NCBI GenBank assembly: GCA_021789595.1
Contig: JAJYJJ010000001.1
Coordinates: forward strand, 62,001 to 126,000
DNA length: 64,000 bases
Reading direction: 5' to 3'
Source: Nitrospirota bacterium
Lineage (GTDB): Bacteria; Nitrospirota; Thermodesulfovibrionia; UBA6902; JAJYJJ01
In this document: one piece after another, positions 31,068 through 39,848 of the stretch
How positions within the stretch are numbered: position 1 is the first letter of the stretch
How the letters are laid out: each line of letters opens with the position of its first letter
Made by a program: the position numbers and the translations under genes
Notes under the pieces: model-generated
Database searches by the model: none
The model's input: only the letters and a program-made list of their open reading frames with translations
What the model was told of the DNA's origin: nothing

Positions 31068-31802
31068 ATGGAAAAGCTTATGCTCGGAACCGTGATATTT
31101 CTGTCCTCGATGTTGCAAGGAACATTTGGATTCGCCTTTATGCTGATTGCCCTTCCCTTGCTATCTTTTTTTCTTACCATGAAAGTTGCAGTCCCGCTAT
31201 TGTCTCTTTTCCTTGGGTTGATTGCAGGAATTCTGACATTCCAATTGAGAGGGGAATTTCATTACAAAAACACTATGCCCCTGATTATTGGAGCGGTCTT
31301 AGGCATACCCATTGGTATTTTCTTCCTCCTGGCATCCGATGAAAGTCTGATAAAGTTCACACTGGGTATCGTGCTTATCGGTTATTCTGCATACTGTATG
31401 CTCCTGAAGATGGTGACCTGGCGGCTACCAGGCTGGACAGGGTATATATTTGGTTTTCTTGCCGGGTCGCTGGGCGGTGCATTCAACATAACAGGTCCCC
31501 CTGTGGTCTTTTATCTGTCAACCCAGAATAGGTCAAAGATCAATACCTTTGGTTCCCTTAACTTCTTTTTCTTTGTCACCAGCATACTGGTGGTTCTTTT
31601 CCATGTTGCGATTGGCAATATAACTAAGGATATTACTGTAACTTTCCTGGAGTTCACGCCTGCTATGATAATCGGGATGTTATCAGGCAGATATCTTTTC
31701 AAGAGGCTGAGCGAAGATAGATACAGGAGGGGTCTATATGTCCTCCTGATGGCAATGGGGACAATACTTATAGTCCAGCCATTGTTTTCAGGTAAGCCGT
31801 GA
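31068..31802 (+). CDS. TauE/SafE-type sulfite or sulfonate transporter
   Basis: A 244-residue membrane protein with about eight hydrophobic segments and the duplicated TauE pattern: SSMLQGTFGFAFMLIALPLL near the N-terminus and GSLGGAFNITGPPVVFYL near residue 135. Family members export sulfite or sulfoacetate, or take up sulfur compounds. It follows the second ATPase by three bases. Given a cysteate synthase homologue that would use sulfite, this protein may control sulfite levels in either direction. Confidence 0.85.
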   Translation: MEKLMLGTVIFLSSMLQGTFGFAFMLIALPLLSFFLTMKVAVPLLSLFLGLIAGILTFQLRGEFHYKNTMPLIIGAVLGIPIGIFFLLASDESLIKFTLGIVLIGYSAYCMLLKMVTWRLPGWTGYIFGFLAGSLGGAFNITGPPVVFYLSTQNRSKINTFGSLNFFFFVTSILVVLFHVAIGNITKDITVTFLEFTPAMIIGMLSGRYLFKRLSEDRYRRGLYVLLMAMGTILIVQPLFSGKP

Positions 31803-31843
31803 GAACCAAATATTCTAAAAATTAACTCAGGAGGTAAAAGAAA

Positions 31844-32263
31844 ATGGCAATAACCAACGAACAGGCAGATGAAAAACTGATAACCTCGGATGATACCGAA
31901 GATATTTTCATTGTTCTCTGCGCATCTGGGTTTGAAAACGTTGCAAGGGCTCGATCTGCCTTGATGTTTGCAACCCTCTCGGCATCTGCAAACTACAGCA
32001 CAATCCTTTACTGCATCCAGAATGCAGTGGACATAATGGTAAAGGGTGCCATAGAGAAAAATGAGACCCCTCAGCCTGGCGTTCCCACACTTACCCAGAG
32101 ACTCAGTGAGGCAATGGAGATGGGTGTAAGGATTCAGTGTTGTTCTCAGACCATGGCAAACAAGAAACTTGCAGAGGGAGACCTCCTTCTCGGTGTGGAG
32201 GTAGCAGGGGCTATGAGCCTCATAGACCTTACTACCAGGGCTAAAGGGACGCTATGTTTTTAG
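31844..32263 (+). CDS. DsrE-like (YchN-type) protein
   Basis: A 139-residue DsrE-family protein with IFIVLCASGFENVARARSAL at the start of the domain and RIQCCSQTMANKKL, where a Cys-Cys pair occupies the position of the active cysteine. It is only distantly related to the two DsrE-like proteins at 26.7-27.7 kb. GGAGG precedes ATG 31844. It closes the operon and probably completes a sulfur-relay set with the others. Confidence 0.75.
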   Translation: MAITNEQADEKLITSDDTEDIFIVLCASGFENVARARSALMFATLSASANYSTILYCIQNAVDIMVKGAIEKNETPQPGVPTLTQRLSEAMEMGVRIQCCSQTMANKKLAEGDLLLGVEVAGAMSLIDLTTRAKGTLCF

Positions 32264-32293
32264 TCTCACTTTGGATCCCCCGTCGCACCATGG

Positions 32294-32345
32294 GTCGTAG
32301 ATGATGACACTTGACACTCCCCCATCTTGCATCATTGTCTACGAC
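32294..32345. terminator. Hairpin at the convergent DsrE / response-regulator junction
   Basis: GTCGTAGA (32294-32301) and TCTACGAC (32338-32345) form a perfect eight-base stem with a 36-base loop immediately beside the stop of the convergent regulator gene. There is no strong T run, so it is either a weak bidirectional terminator or a dispersed palindrome. Confidence 0.3.
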
Positions 32346-33707
32346 TCATAATTTTCTCGTGACTTCATCAATGCCGTATTTCTTCAGCTTCAGATAAAGG
32401 GTTTTTCTGTCTATACCGAGCAATCGGCTTGCCCTTGACTGATTGCCATCGGTTTCCATAAGCACCTTGAGGATGTAATCCCTTTCCATATCCTCCAGCG
32501 AGGAATATGGTCTGTCCTCTTTTGATAAAGACCTTATATTTATTGAAATGTCCTCATGCCCTATCGTTTCAGAATCGCAGAGGATAACTGCCCTTTCTAT
32601 GACATTCTCCAGTTCCCTTACATTCCCGGGCCAGTGATAGTTATTGAGCATCTCCATCGCCTCTGGTTTTATATCAGTGACAGGCTTCCCTAATCTCTGG
32701 CTATATTTTCTCAGGAAGTATCTGAAAAGCTCTTCGATATCCTCTTTGCGCTCCCTGAGGGGTGGGATTGTGACATTGATGACATTGAGCCTGTAAAACA
32801 GATCTTCCCTGAATTCGCCTCTTTTTACAGCCTCTATAAGACTCTTATTTGTTGCAGCAATAACCCGCACATCAACCGTCAGGTTCTTGTTGCTTCCAAC
32901 CCGCCTGAACTCACCCGAATCAAGGAACCTCAGGAGCCTTGCCTGGATGCCCATGGATATCTCTCCCACCTCGTCAAGGAAAAGGGTGCCTTTATCGGCT
33001 ACCTCTACAAGGCCGTGTTTTATCTGATAGGCATTTGTGAATGCCCCCTTTTCATGACCAAAAAGCTCGGACTCGAGGAGGTTTTCCGAGAGCGTGGAAC
33101 AGTTAAGGGCAATGAATGAATTATTTTTCCTCTTGCTATATTTCCAGATCGTATTTGCAGCAAGCTCTTTGCCTGTGCCGCTTTCCCCCTGTATAAGCAC
33201 TGTTGAATCTGTCGGTGCAATCTTCTTTATCAATGAGAGCATCTCCATAAACTGTTTTGATCCGCCTACGAAGTCTTCCAGATATTCTTTCCTGCTCAGT
33301 TCCTGATGTAATAGCCGGTTCTCCCTCTCAAGCCTGATATGCTCATATGCCCTATGGATGATGAGGATAAGTTCTTCTATCTTGTATGGCTTTGTGAGAT
33401 AGTCATAGGCTCCTGATTTCATAGCCTCAACTGCAGTATCCACTGTGGCCTTGCCTGTAAGCACAATTATCGCAGGCCTCTGGGGATCTGCCTTTAGTTT
33501 CTTCATCAGAGAGATGCCGTCAATCCCGGGCATGACTATATCGAGGAGGATAATGTCAAAGGTTCCTTGTCTTAATATATCAATTGCAGCATTTCCGTCT
33601 TCTGCAGACTCTGTGTGGAGACCTTTTCTTGAAAGCTCCTTCTTCAACAGCCTTCTTATTGGCTCTTCGTCATCAACAACAAGGACCCTTATCTCGCTGT
33701 TATTCAT
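32346..33707 (-). CDS. NtrC-type response regulator
   Basis: A 453-residue regulator: receiver domain (VLVVDDEEPIRRLL, phospho-acceptor in DIILLDIVMPG), AAA+ domain with GESGTGKE, the sigma-54 loop GAFTNA (a known variant of GAFTGA), GTLFLDEVGE, and a C-terminal Fis-type helix-turn-helix (NQSRASRLLGIDRKTLYLKL). I set the start at 33707 because MNNSEIRVLVVDDEE is the normal N-terminus and its ATG overlaps the kinase stop as ATGA. It forms a two-component pair with the upstream kinase gene. Confidence 0.92.
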   Translation of the reverse strand: MNNSEIRVLVVDDEEPIRRLLKKELSRKGLHTESAEDGNAAIDILRQGTFDIILLDIVMPGIDGISLMKKLKADPQRPAIIVLTGKATVDTAVEAMKSGAYDYLTKPYKIEELILIIHRAYEHIRLERENRLLHQELSRKEYLEDFVGGSKQFMEMLSLIKKIAPTDSTVLIQGESGTGKELAANTIWKYSKRKNNSFIALNCSTLSENLLESELFGHEKGAFTNAYQIKHGLVEVADKGTLFLDEVGEISMGIQARLLRFLDSGEFRRVGSNKNLTVDVRVIAATNKSLIEAVKRGEFREDLFYRLNVINVTIPPLRERKEDIEELFRYFLRKYSQRLGKPVTDIKPEAMEMLNNYHWPGNVRELENVIERAVILCDSETIGHEDISINIRSLSKEDRPYSSLEDMERDYILKVLMETDGNQSRASRLLGIDRKTLYLKLKKYGIDEVTRKL

Positions 33708-36145
33708 TCGTGAATAACCTCCACTGGCAGTCTGATCTTGAATGTTGTGCCCTTGCCGACCTCGCTTTCGGCCTCTATTATCCCGTTGTGATCTTGTACT
33801 ATCCTGTGACATATTGCAAGACCAAGGCCTGTGCCTTCGCCAACAGGCTTTGTTGTGAAGAAAGGATCAAATATCTTATTCAGGTTCTCATCCAGTATGC
33901 CACAGCCTGTGTCTGATATTGTTATTTCTATATAGCTTCCAGCGCCTGAAAGGGCTGTTGTTATGTCTATCTTCCCACCCTCAGCCATGAAGTACATCGA
34001 GTTCATAATGATATTCATAAAGAGCTGTCTGAGATGGCCGGGCTCTGCCTTAATATCCGGGAGCTCACGGTCAAGGTTTAAAATGATACTGTGGCTGTGA
34101 CTTGCTGCCTTGTGGTTAACAAGGAGAATAACCTCCTTCAGTATCTCGTTTATATCAATCTCTCTTCGCGTTCCACCTGATGGACGCGAGAAGTCAAGAA
34201 GGCTGTTCAGTATCTTTTTGCAGCGGAATATCTCCTTATTTATTGTTTCAAGATACTCAGGAAAGTCCTCAAACATCTCTATGCAGCGGAGTTTTTCGTC
34301 CTTTGCCCTGTCAAGGAGTGCCTCAGAATAGCCTGCTATTATCCCCATCGGATTATTAATCTCATGTGCAATCCCTGAGATAAGGGTGCCGAGTGATGCG
34401 AGTTTATCTGTCCTTAAAAGCTGCTGTTCAAGCTTCTTCTGTTCTGTGACATCCTTCCCATAATGAACCATGGCATAGAGCTTGCCCTCCTCGTCTATCA
34501 GTGGATATGTCCAGAAGTAGAAGATATTTCCGGAGTTATCTATTAGCTGGGCAAATGATGACCTCCTGTTGGCATCTGTATTGATGCATGGGCACTGCCC
34601 TGTATTTACCTTCAGACGCTTGAAAATATCCTGGCATTTTTTACCTATAATGTCTTTGTATGAAAGGCCAGTGCGCCTGAGCACTTCCTGGTTTGTCCTT
34701 ATGATATTCTGGGCTGCATCCTGTATCCAGACCATATCTGTTATTGCATCAAAGGTCTTTTCCCACTCCTTCTTCTCCTTTGATATCTCTTCAAAAAGCA
34801 TTGCGTTTTCAAGGGCAATGGCTATATGTTTTGCAACAGGGATGAGTATCTCGAGGTCTTTCTCAGAGTATCTACGGGGCGATGTGCTGTCGAGGTTGAA
34901 TGCGCCGAGCACCTTGTCCTGGTAGAGCGGGATACTTATTGTTGACCTTATTCCTTCATCAAGGAGTCTTTTGTCAAGATGAAATGCAATGTTTTCCTTT
35001 AAGTCGTAATTTATCCAGGGCTTGTTGTTTTCTGCGACCCATCCAGCACTTGTACCCTTTATAGGCGACTTTACACCCCGTATAAGCCTTGTTGACATAT
35101 TGGTGTTAAGGGCAAATATCAAAAGGGAATTGGCCTTTTCGTCCAGCAGATTTATGCTTGCCCTGTCATAGTCTATTATCCTTTTGATCTCGGATGCCAT
35201 GAGCCTGAATACCGTACCTATGCTCAGACTCGAATTTATAACGCTGCTTACCTCGTTTATGAGCCTTATCTGCTCCATCTTGTCTCTGAGTTTTTCAAAG
35301 AGTCTTGCGTTTTCGATTGCCACACCAATCTGATTACCTATGGTCATGAGCAGATGCATGTCCATGGATGTGAAATGGGATGCCTTCATGCTTGCAGCTC
35401 CAAGGACGCCGAGGACACTGCCTTTTGATGAGATCGGTACTCCTGCAATACTTTCTATCCCGTGCTCTTTTACCCTCATCTTTGTTATCCTTGGATCCTC
35501 TGTTGCTTTTTTAACGACAAGAGGGCGGCCTGAGGATGCGACCTTTCCGCTGAAACACTCATTAGATTCAAGTCTGCCTACATCCCTGAAGAAATCACCA
35601 TTTAATCCCTTAAATGAATGGAGGTAAAGCTCGCCTGTCTCTTCGTCAACAAGGTATATCCAGCTTGCATCAATATCCATGACAGAAAGGAGCATCCCCA
35701 TCGTATCCTGCATAATCTTATCGATCTCCATTGACTGGCTCAGTGTCTTTGCAAGTGCATTGAAGGCCGCAAGCTCCTTTGCCCTCTGCTGGGCCTTCTG
35801 TTCGACCTTTCTCTGCGTGGATATATCCTGTATCACGACAATGGTTCTTGCGTCGTTATAGTCGTGCAGAAAGGATATGTTGGCTATGAATGTCTCGCTA
35901 TTCTTTCTTGTGCATATGCCTTCAAATGTTGCGCCTATTTTAGAGGAACTCTTCGCATCCAGATTACCTATAATCGTGTTGATGTCCTTATCGGCTAACT
36001 CCTGGAGGGTATAAGAAAAACTTGCCTTTGCAGTGGAATTTAATGCTGCAATTCTCCTGTCTCCATCAAGCACAAAAACAGACATTCCGAGAGAATCAAA
36101 GATATCGAGGATAAGACTGAGCCCTCTATCAGTTGAAACATTCAT
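33704..36145 (-). CDS. PAS/GAF sensor histidine kinase
   Basis: An 813-residue soluble kinase: PAS (about 15-110), GAF (about 135-285), a second GAF (about 305-455), PAS (about 465-580), HisKA with SGIAHEINNPMGIIAGYSEA (phospho-acceptor His), and HATPase with MNSMYFMAEGG, DTGCGILDENL and GEGTGLGLAICHRIVQDH. No transmembrane segment is visible, so it senses cytoplasmic signals. It is translationally coupled to the NtrC-type regulator. The target genes are not evident here. Confidence 0.9.
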   Translation of the reverse strand: MNVSTDRGLSLILDIFDSLGMSVFVLDGDRRIAALNSTAKASFSYTLQELADKDINTIIGNLDAKSSSKIGATFEGICTRKNSETFIANISFLHDYNDARTIVVIQDISTQRKVEQKAQQRAKELAAFNALAKTLSQSMEIDKIMQDTMGMLLSVMDIDASWIYLVDEETGELYLHSFKGLNGDFFRDVGRLESNECFSGKVASSGRPLVVKKATEDPRITKMRVKEHGIESIAGVPISSKGSVLGVLGAASMKASHFTSMDMHLLMTIGNQIGVAIENARLFEKLRDKMEQIRLINEVSSVINSSLSIGTVFRLMASEIKRIIDYDRASINLLDEKANSLLIFALNTNMSTRLIRGVKSPIKGTSAGWVAENNKPWINYDLKENIAFHLDKRLLDEGIRSTISIPLYQDKVLGAFNLDSTSPRRYSEKDLEILIPVAKHIAIALENAMLFEEISKEKKEWEKTFDAITDMVWIQDAAQNIIRTNQEVLRRTGLSYKDIIGKKCQDIFKRLKVNTGQCPCINTDANRRSSFAQLIDNSGNIFYFWTYPLIDEEGKLYAMVHYGKDVTEQKKLEQQLLRTDKLASLGTLISGIAHEINNPMGIIAGYSEALLDRAKDEKLRCIEMFEDFPEYLETINKEIFRCKKILNSLLDFSRPSGGTRREIDINEILKEVILLVNHKAASHSHSIILNLDRELPDIKAEPGHLRQLFMNIIMNSMYFMAEGGKIDITTALSGAGSYIEITISDTGCGILDENLNKIFDPFFTTKPVGEGTGLGLAICHRIVQDHNGIIEAESEVGKGTTFKIRLPVEVIHE

Positions 36146-36241
36146 GGCGTATTATTTAAAGTTTAACATCAGAGGATAGTTTTTTCAAAGAGGGATTTTT
36201 GGGTATATAATAATAATAGATATAAGGGACACCTGAGGGAT

Positions 36242-37399
36242 ATGCAAAAAAGTCACAAAGGAGCAATGATGAGTCTATTTTTACTGACCTTCTTCCTACT
36301 CTACGGAGGGATGCACCTCTATGCATTTCTGAAGGCAAGGGCTGCCTTTGCCTTTGGGACTGAGACCAGCATTTATCTGATACTCTTCATGTTGCTAATG
36401 GTCTTCGCCCCTTTTATCGTTTATTCATCAGAAAAGCACGGATTTGAGTTCTTTGCACGCCTCATGTCTTACATCGGATATACATGGATGGGTCTTCTAT
36501 TTTTGTTTTTTTCTGTTTCAGTAGTCATTGATATTTATCATGCCCTTATTCTTTTAATCGGAGCCATACTTCACAGGGATTTTTCTGACATTGCCCTTTC
36601 GCTGCAATATTCTTTTTTTATACCCCTTTTGCTTTCAATATCTATAGCCGCTTACGGCTATTTTGAAGCAATGGATGTTCGCACCGAGAGGGTAATAATT
36701 AAGAGCTCCAAGATTTCCAGGGACATCGGCAGATTGAGGATAGTCCAGATCTCAGATGTCCACCTTGGGCTTATTGTCAAAGAAGGGAGATTAAAGAGGA
36801 TTCTCAAGGAGGTCAAGGCGGCAAATCCTGACATTTTGGTCTCTACAGGAGACCTTGTAGATGGACAGATCAACAACCTTGCAGGGCTTGCAGAGCTTTT
36901 GAAAGAGATCAATCCGAGGTATGGGAAGTTTGCAGTAACAGGGAATCATGAGTTTTATGCAGGACTTGCTCAGGCGCTGGATTTTACAGAAAAGGCCGGG
37001 TTCAGGATTCTGAGGGGAGATGGATTAACTGTTTCAGGGATTAATATTGCAGGTGTTGATGACCCTGCTGGAAAGACATATGGTCTGTTCAGAGAGGTTT
37101 CAGAGGAGGGCTTGCTTTCAGGACTTCCCCGTGAGAGGTTTACACTGTTACTCAAGCACAGGCCTGTGGTGGATAAAAGTTCCATCGGTCTTTTTGACCT
37201 GCAGCTTTCAGGACATGCCCATAAGGGGCAGATATTCCCGTTCAGTATCCTCACAAGGTTTTATTATCCGGCCGACTCGGGGTGTCTGAATCTTATGGAC
37301 AATTCTTATCTATATGTGAGCAGGGGTGCAGGGACATGGGGGCCGCCAATCCGTTTTTTATCGCCGCCTGAGGTAACTGTGATTGAACTCGTACATTGA
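36242..37399 (+). CDS. Membrane-anchored metallophosphoesterase (YkuE-like)
   Basis: A 385-residue protein with about four N-terminal transmembrane segments (to about residue 140) and a calcineurin-like phosphoesterase domain with the metal motifs ISDVHLG, STGDLVDGQ, TGNHEFYAG, LLKHRPVV and SGHAHKGQIFP. Relatives act on lipid or envelope phosphates. It is not obviously linked to the genes beside it. ATG 36242 is the first start; ATG 36269 or 36272 would also keep the first membrane helix. Confidence 0.85.
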   Translation: MQKSHKGAMMSLFLLTFFLLYGGMHLYAFLKARAAFAFGTETSIYLILFMLLMVFAPFIVYSSEKHGFEFFARLMSYIGYTWMGLLFLFFSVSVVIDIYHALILLIGAILHRDFSDIALSLQYSFFIPLLLSISIAAYGYFEAMDVRTERVIIKSSKISRDIGRLRIVQISDVHLGLIVKEGRLKRILKEVKAANPDILVSTGDLVDGQINNLAGLAELLKEINPRYGKFAVTGNHEFYAGLAQALDFTEKAGFRILRGDGLTVSGINIAGVDDPAGKTYGLFREVSEEGLLSGLPRERFTLLLKHRPVVDKSSIGLFDLQLSGHAHKGQIFPFSILTRFYYPADSGCLNLMDNSYLYVSRGAGTWGPPIRFLSPPEVTVIELVH

Positions 37400-37451
37400 G
37401 GATACTTAGATAATCCCGATAATTATTTTTTGGTTTCTATTTTTCGTTTTC

Positions 37452-37501
37452 TTGACAAAATCTGCCTATCTTATATATTATGTTTGTTAGTAATTACTTA
37501 C
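37452..37501 (+). promoter_or_regulatory. TetR gene promoter with palindromic operator
   Basis: TTGACA (37452-37457) and TATATT (37474-37479) are separated by 16 bases. Just downstream lies GTTAGTAATTACTTAC (37486-37501), an almost perfect 16-base palindrome covering the expected transcription start. Palindromes like this are typical TetR-family operators, so the regulator probably represses its own gene and the efflux genes that follow. Confidence 0.65.
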
Positions 37502-37521
37502 ATTAGATATTTTGGGGTTTT

Positions 37522-38121
37522 ATGGATACCTTTAAAGAATCACAGTCTACAAGGAGTAAGATTCTCGAAACCGCTTTAAGGCTCTTTTCACAAAGAGGTT
37601 ATCTCGGCGCTACTACAAAAGAAATTGCTAAAGAGGCAGGGATTGCTGAGGTCACACTCTTCAGGCATTTTTCTTCGAAGGAAAGGTTATTTGAAGAGGT
37701 ATTAAATACATATTCATTCCTTCCCGCATTGAAGGGGCTTCTCCCTGAGATTGTAAAAATACCGTATGAAGATGCGCTAATCGTGATTGCAAAGAAATTT
37801 CTTGAAACTCTTAATTTAAGAAAAGAGATGATACGGATAATGCATTCAGAGATTCACCGCTACCCGGAGAAAATCCATAGGATTTACCACTCCTTTATGG
37901 ATGAATTATTCAAGACCCTTGCATCTTATTTTAATGTGATGCAGAAGAAAGGTATTCTGAGGGAATTCGACACAGAGTTTGGGGCAAGGGCGTTTCTTGG
38001 GATGTTTTTTTCATATTTTAATGCCCAGGAATTCAAGATGCGTAAAAAATACAGAAACGACGATACTGACAGGACAATCAAGGAATATGTGAATATCTTT
38101 GTAAGGGGAACACTGAAATAA
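37522..38121 (+). CDS. TetR-family transcriptional regulator
   Basis: A 199-residue regulator with the N-terminal helix-turn-helix SKILETALRLFSQRGYLGAT then TKEIAKEAGIAEVTLFRHFS, and a helical ligand-binding domain of AcrR/YcdC type. It sits at the head of the efflux region and has a palindrome over its promoter. It likely responds to a toxic small molecule and controls the downstream sigma factor and pump genes. Confidence 0.9.
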   Translation: MDTFKESQSTRSKILETALRLFSQRGYLGATTKEIAKEAGIAEVTLFRHFSSKERLFEEVLNTYSFLPALKGLLPEIVKIPYEDALIVIAKKFLETLNLRKEMIRIMHSEIHRYPEKIHRIYHSFMDELFKTLASYFNVMQKKGILREFDTEFGARAFLGMFFSYFNAQEFKMRKKYRNDDTDRTIKEYVNIFVRGTLK

Positions 38122-38126
38122 TTTTT

Positions 38127-38152
38127 GAGTTACGAGTTATGAATTACGAGTT
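38127..38152. repeat. Stuttering direct repeat
   Basis: GAGTTACGAGTTATGAATTACGAGTT consists of near copies of an eight- to nine-base unit (GAGTTACGAGTTATGAATTA is the first part). Elements of this type are dispersed between genes in many environmental genomes. No function is implied. Confidence 0.45.
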
Positions 38153-38199
38153 AAAAATTAAGAAGGGGTGACTCAGGTAAAGGCAGTGTAAGTAAAAAT

Positions 38200-38856
38200 G
38201 TGAATAAAATGAATAAAAAGATTGAAGAGATGACGGTTGGAGAAGTCGCAGTAGAGGATATAACAAGGGCGGAATCCTTGACACCTATATCTATCCCTGT
38301 GCTTTCCAGAGATAGACATGAATCGGATAAGGAAACTGATCACCAGCTTATGGGGTTAATTGCAGTGGGCGATACATCTGCCTTTGAGGAACTTATAAGA
38401 CGATACCAGCAGTCGGTTCTCAATCTTGCATTCCGTTTCCTTGGCGACCGTGAAGAAGCGAAGGATATTGCTCAGGAGACATTCCTCAGGATATATCAGA
38501 CGGCTTACCGGTATAGACCTGACGCCTCGTTAAAGCAATACATTTTCAAAATAGCAACAAATATCTGCCTGGATTATATAAATAAAAAGAAACCGTTATA
38601 TACAGATGAGGTCCCTGATCGTCCATCCCATTTGAACCCTCTTAGGGATCTCCAGCAAAACGAACTTTCAGGAGCAGTAACAATGGCTGTTCAATCCTTA
38701 CCTGAAAATCAGCGTATCGCCCTCATCTTTCATCATTTTGAGGGCTTGAAATATGCACAGATAGCCGAAGTAATGGATACTACCGTTTCCGCTGTTGAAT
38801 CCCTCCTTGTCCGTGCCAAGCGGACACTCAGGGACAAACTCAAAAATCTTTTATAA
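38200..38856 (+). CDS. ECF (RpoE-type) RNA polymerase sigma factor
   Basis: A 218-residue sigma factor. Region 2 is FEELIRRYQQSVLNLAFRFL then DREEAKDIAQETFLRIYQ; region 4 is LPENQRIALIFHHFEGLKYA then QIAEVMDTTVSAVESLLVRA. An N-terminal extension of about 45 residues precedes region 2. The anti-sigma factor gene follows, so the pair is an envelope-stress or metal-stress switch for the downstream efflux genes. Confidence 0.92.
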   Translation: MNKMNKKIEEMTVGEVAVEDITRAESLTPISIPVLSRDRHESDKETDHQLMGLIAVGDTSAFEELIRRYQQSVLNLAFRFLGDREEAKDIAQETFLRIYQTAYRYRPDASLKQYIFKIATNICLDYINKKKPLYTDEVPDRPSHLNPLRDLQQNELSGAVTMAVQSLPENQRIALIFHHFEGLKYAQIAEVMDTTVSAVESLLVRAKRTLRDKLKNLL

Positions 38857-38909
38857 GAACTACCGCAGGTTTTGATGGAGTTATCCGTTTATAAATTTAG
38901 GAACGAAAT

Positions 38910-39380
38910 ATGAACTGCAATGAAGTAATAGATAAACTCAACTCTTATCTTGACGATGAGTTGTCTGCAACCGAGATAAAAATAGTAGAGGGCCATCTAT
39001 CTGCATGTAATAAGTGTGCAAGAGAACTGGAATCAATTCAGGAGTTGAATTCTATTCTAACCCTTGTCCCTTCAATGCCTGTGCCATTCGGTTTTGTTAA
39101 AGAGACGGTCAGAAAGGCTGTCTCTCAGAGGGAAAGACAATATAGTTTTGCAGACTGGTGGAGAGGCATCACCTTTTCATGGAAGGCTGCTGCCTGTGCC
39201 GCTGCATTAGCAGGTCTGCTTGTAGGTGGGTTTATTGCAAAATCACCGTTTAGACAGACACAGATGGTGGCAGGGGCCGGTAAGATATTGTTTTTTGACA
39301 ATGAGACATCCCTCGACAATAGTTATACAACTGCACTTTTGGTTAGGATGGAAGGCAAAGATGAATATGATGGGTATTAA
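38910..39380 (+). CDS. Zinc-finger anti-sigma factor
   Basis: A 156-residue membrane protein with an N-terminal zf-HC2 anti-sigma domain (MNCNEVIDKLNSYLDDEL, then GHLSACNKCAREL with the His-x3-Cys-x2-Cys zinc motif) and one transmembrane segment (AAACAAALAGLLVGGFIA, about 92-110). It would hold the ECF sigma factor at the membrane until a periplasmic signal arrives. It overlaps the next gene by 20 bases. Confidence 0.85.
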   Translation: MNCNEVIDKLNSYLDDELSATEIKIVEGHLSACNKCARELESIQELNSILTLVPSMPVPFGFVKETVRKAVSQRERQYSFADWWRGITFSWKAAACAAALAGLLVGGFIAKSPFRQTQMVAGAGKILFFDNETSLDNSYTTALLVRMEGKDEYDGY

Positions 39381-39834
39381 TGTTAAACGATCGTTGATAT
39401 TTTTTTCTATATGCCTGAATATCGGGTTTATACTTCTCGGCTCTTATTATTATTTCAAGGGAGGGACTGAAAACAGGTGGCATGAAGGGGTTCCGAAGGA
39501 GAGAAAGTATATGGCCTTCTACCGCAAACTGGGGCTTTCCGCCGGACAGGAGGTAGAAATAAAAAAACTCCTTAAAGACTATCTCGATGAACAATCTCGT
39601 ATGAGGACAGAGAATATAGATCTGCATAAACAACTTATATATATCCTTGCCGGGGAGAGGAAACCAGATAAGGAAAAGCTCAATCAGATACTTAGAAGGA
39701 TTGTCGCATTGAAAAAAAATCGTGAACAGGCCACTGTCGAGCATCTGCTTAAGGTAAAGGCATTGCTTACACAAGAGCAGGCAAAAAAGATGTTTTCAAA
39801 AATCTTATTACATTGCGGAAAAGAAGAAAGATAG
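39361..39834 (+). CDS. Spy/CpxP-like periplasmic sensor protein
   Basis: A 157-residue protein with an N-terminal membrane anchor (RSLIFFSICLNIGFILLG) and a helical periplasmic domain rich in Lys, Glu and Gln, including LTQEQAKKMFSKIL, like the LTxxQ motif of Spy/CpxP and CnrX-type heavy-metal sensors. I chose ATG 39361 (or 39370), since upstream starts fall deep inside the anti-sigma gene in another frame. It probably modulates the sigma/anti-sigma pair. Confidence 0.72.
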   Translation: MNMMGINVKRSLIFFSICLNIGFILLGSYYYFKGGTENRWHEGVPKERKYMAFYRKLGLSAGQEVEIKKLLKDYLDEQSRMRTENIDLHKQLIYILAGERKPDKEKLNQILRRIVALKKNREQATVEHLLKVKALLTQEQAKKMFSKILLHCGKEER

Positions 39835-39848
39835 AAGAGGAGGCTGAT

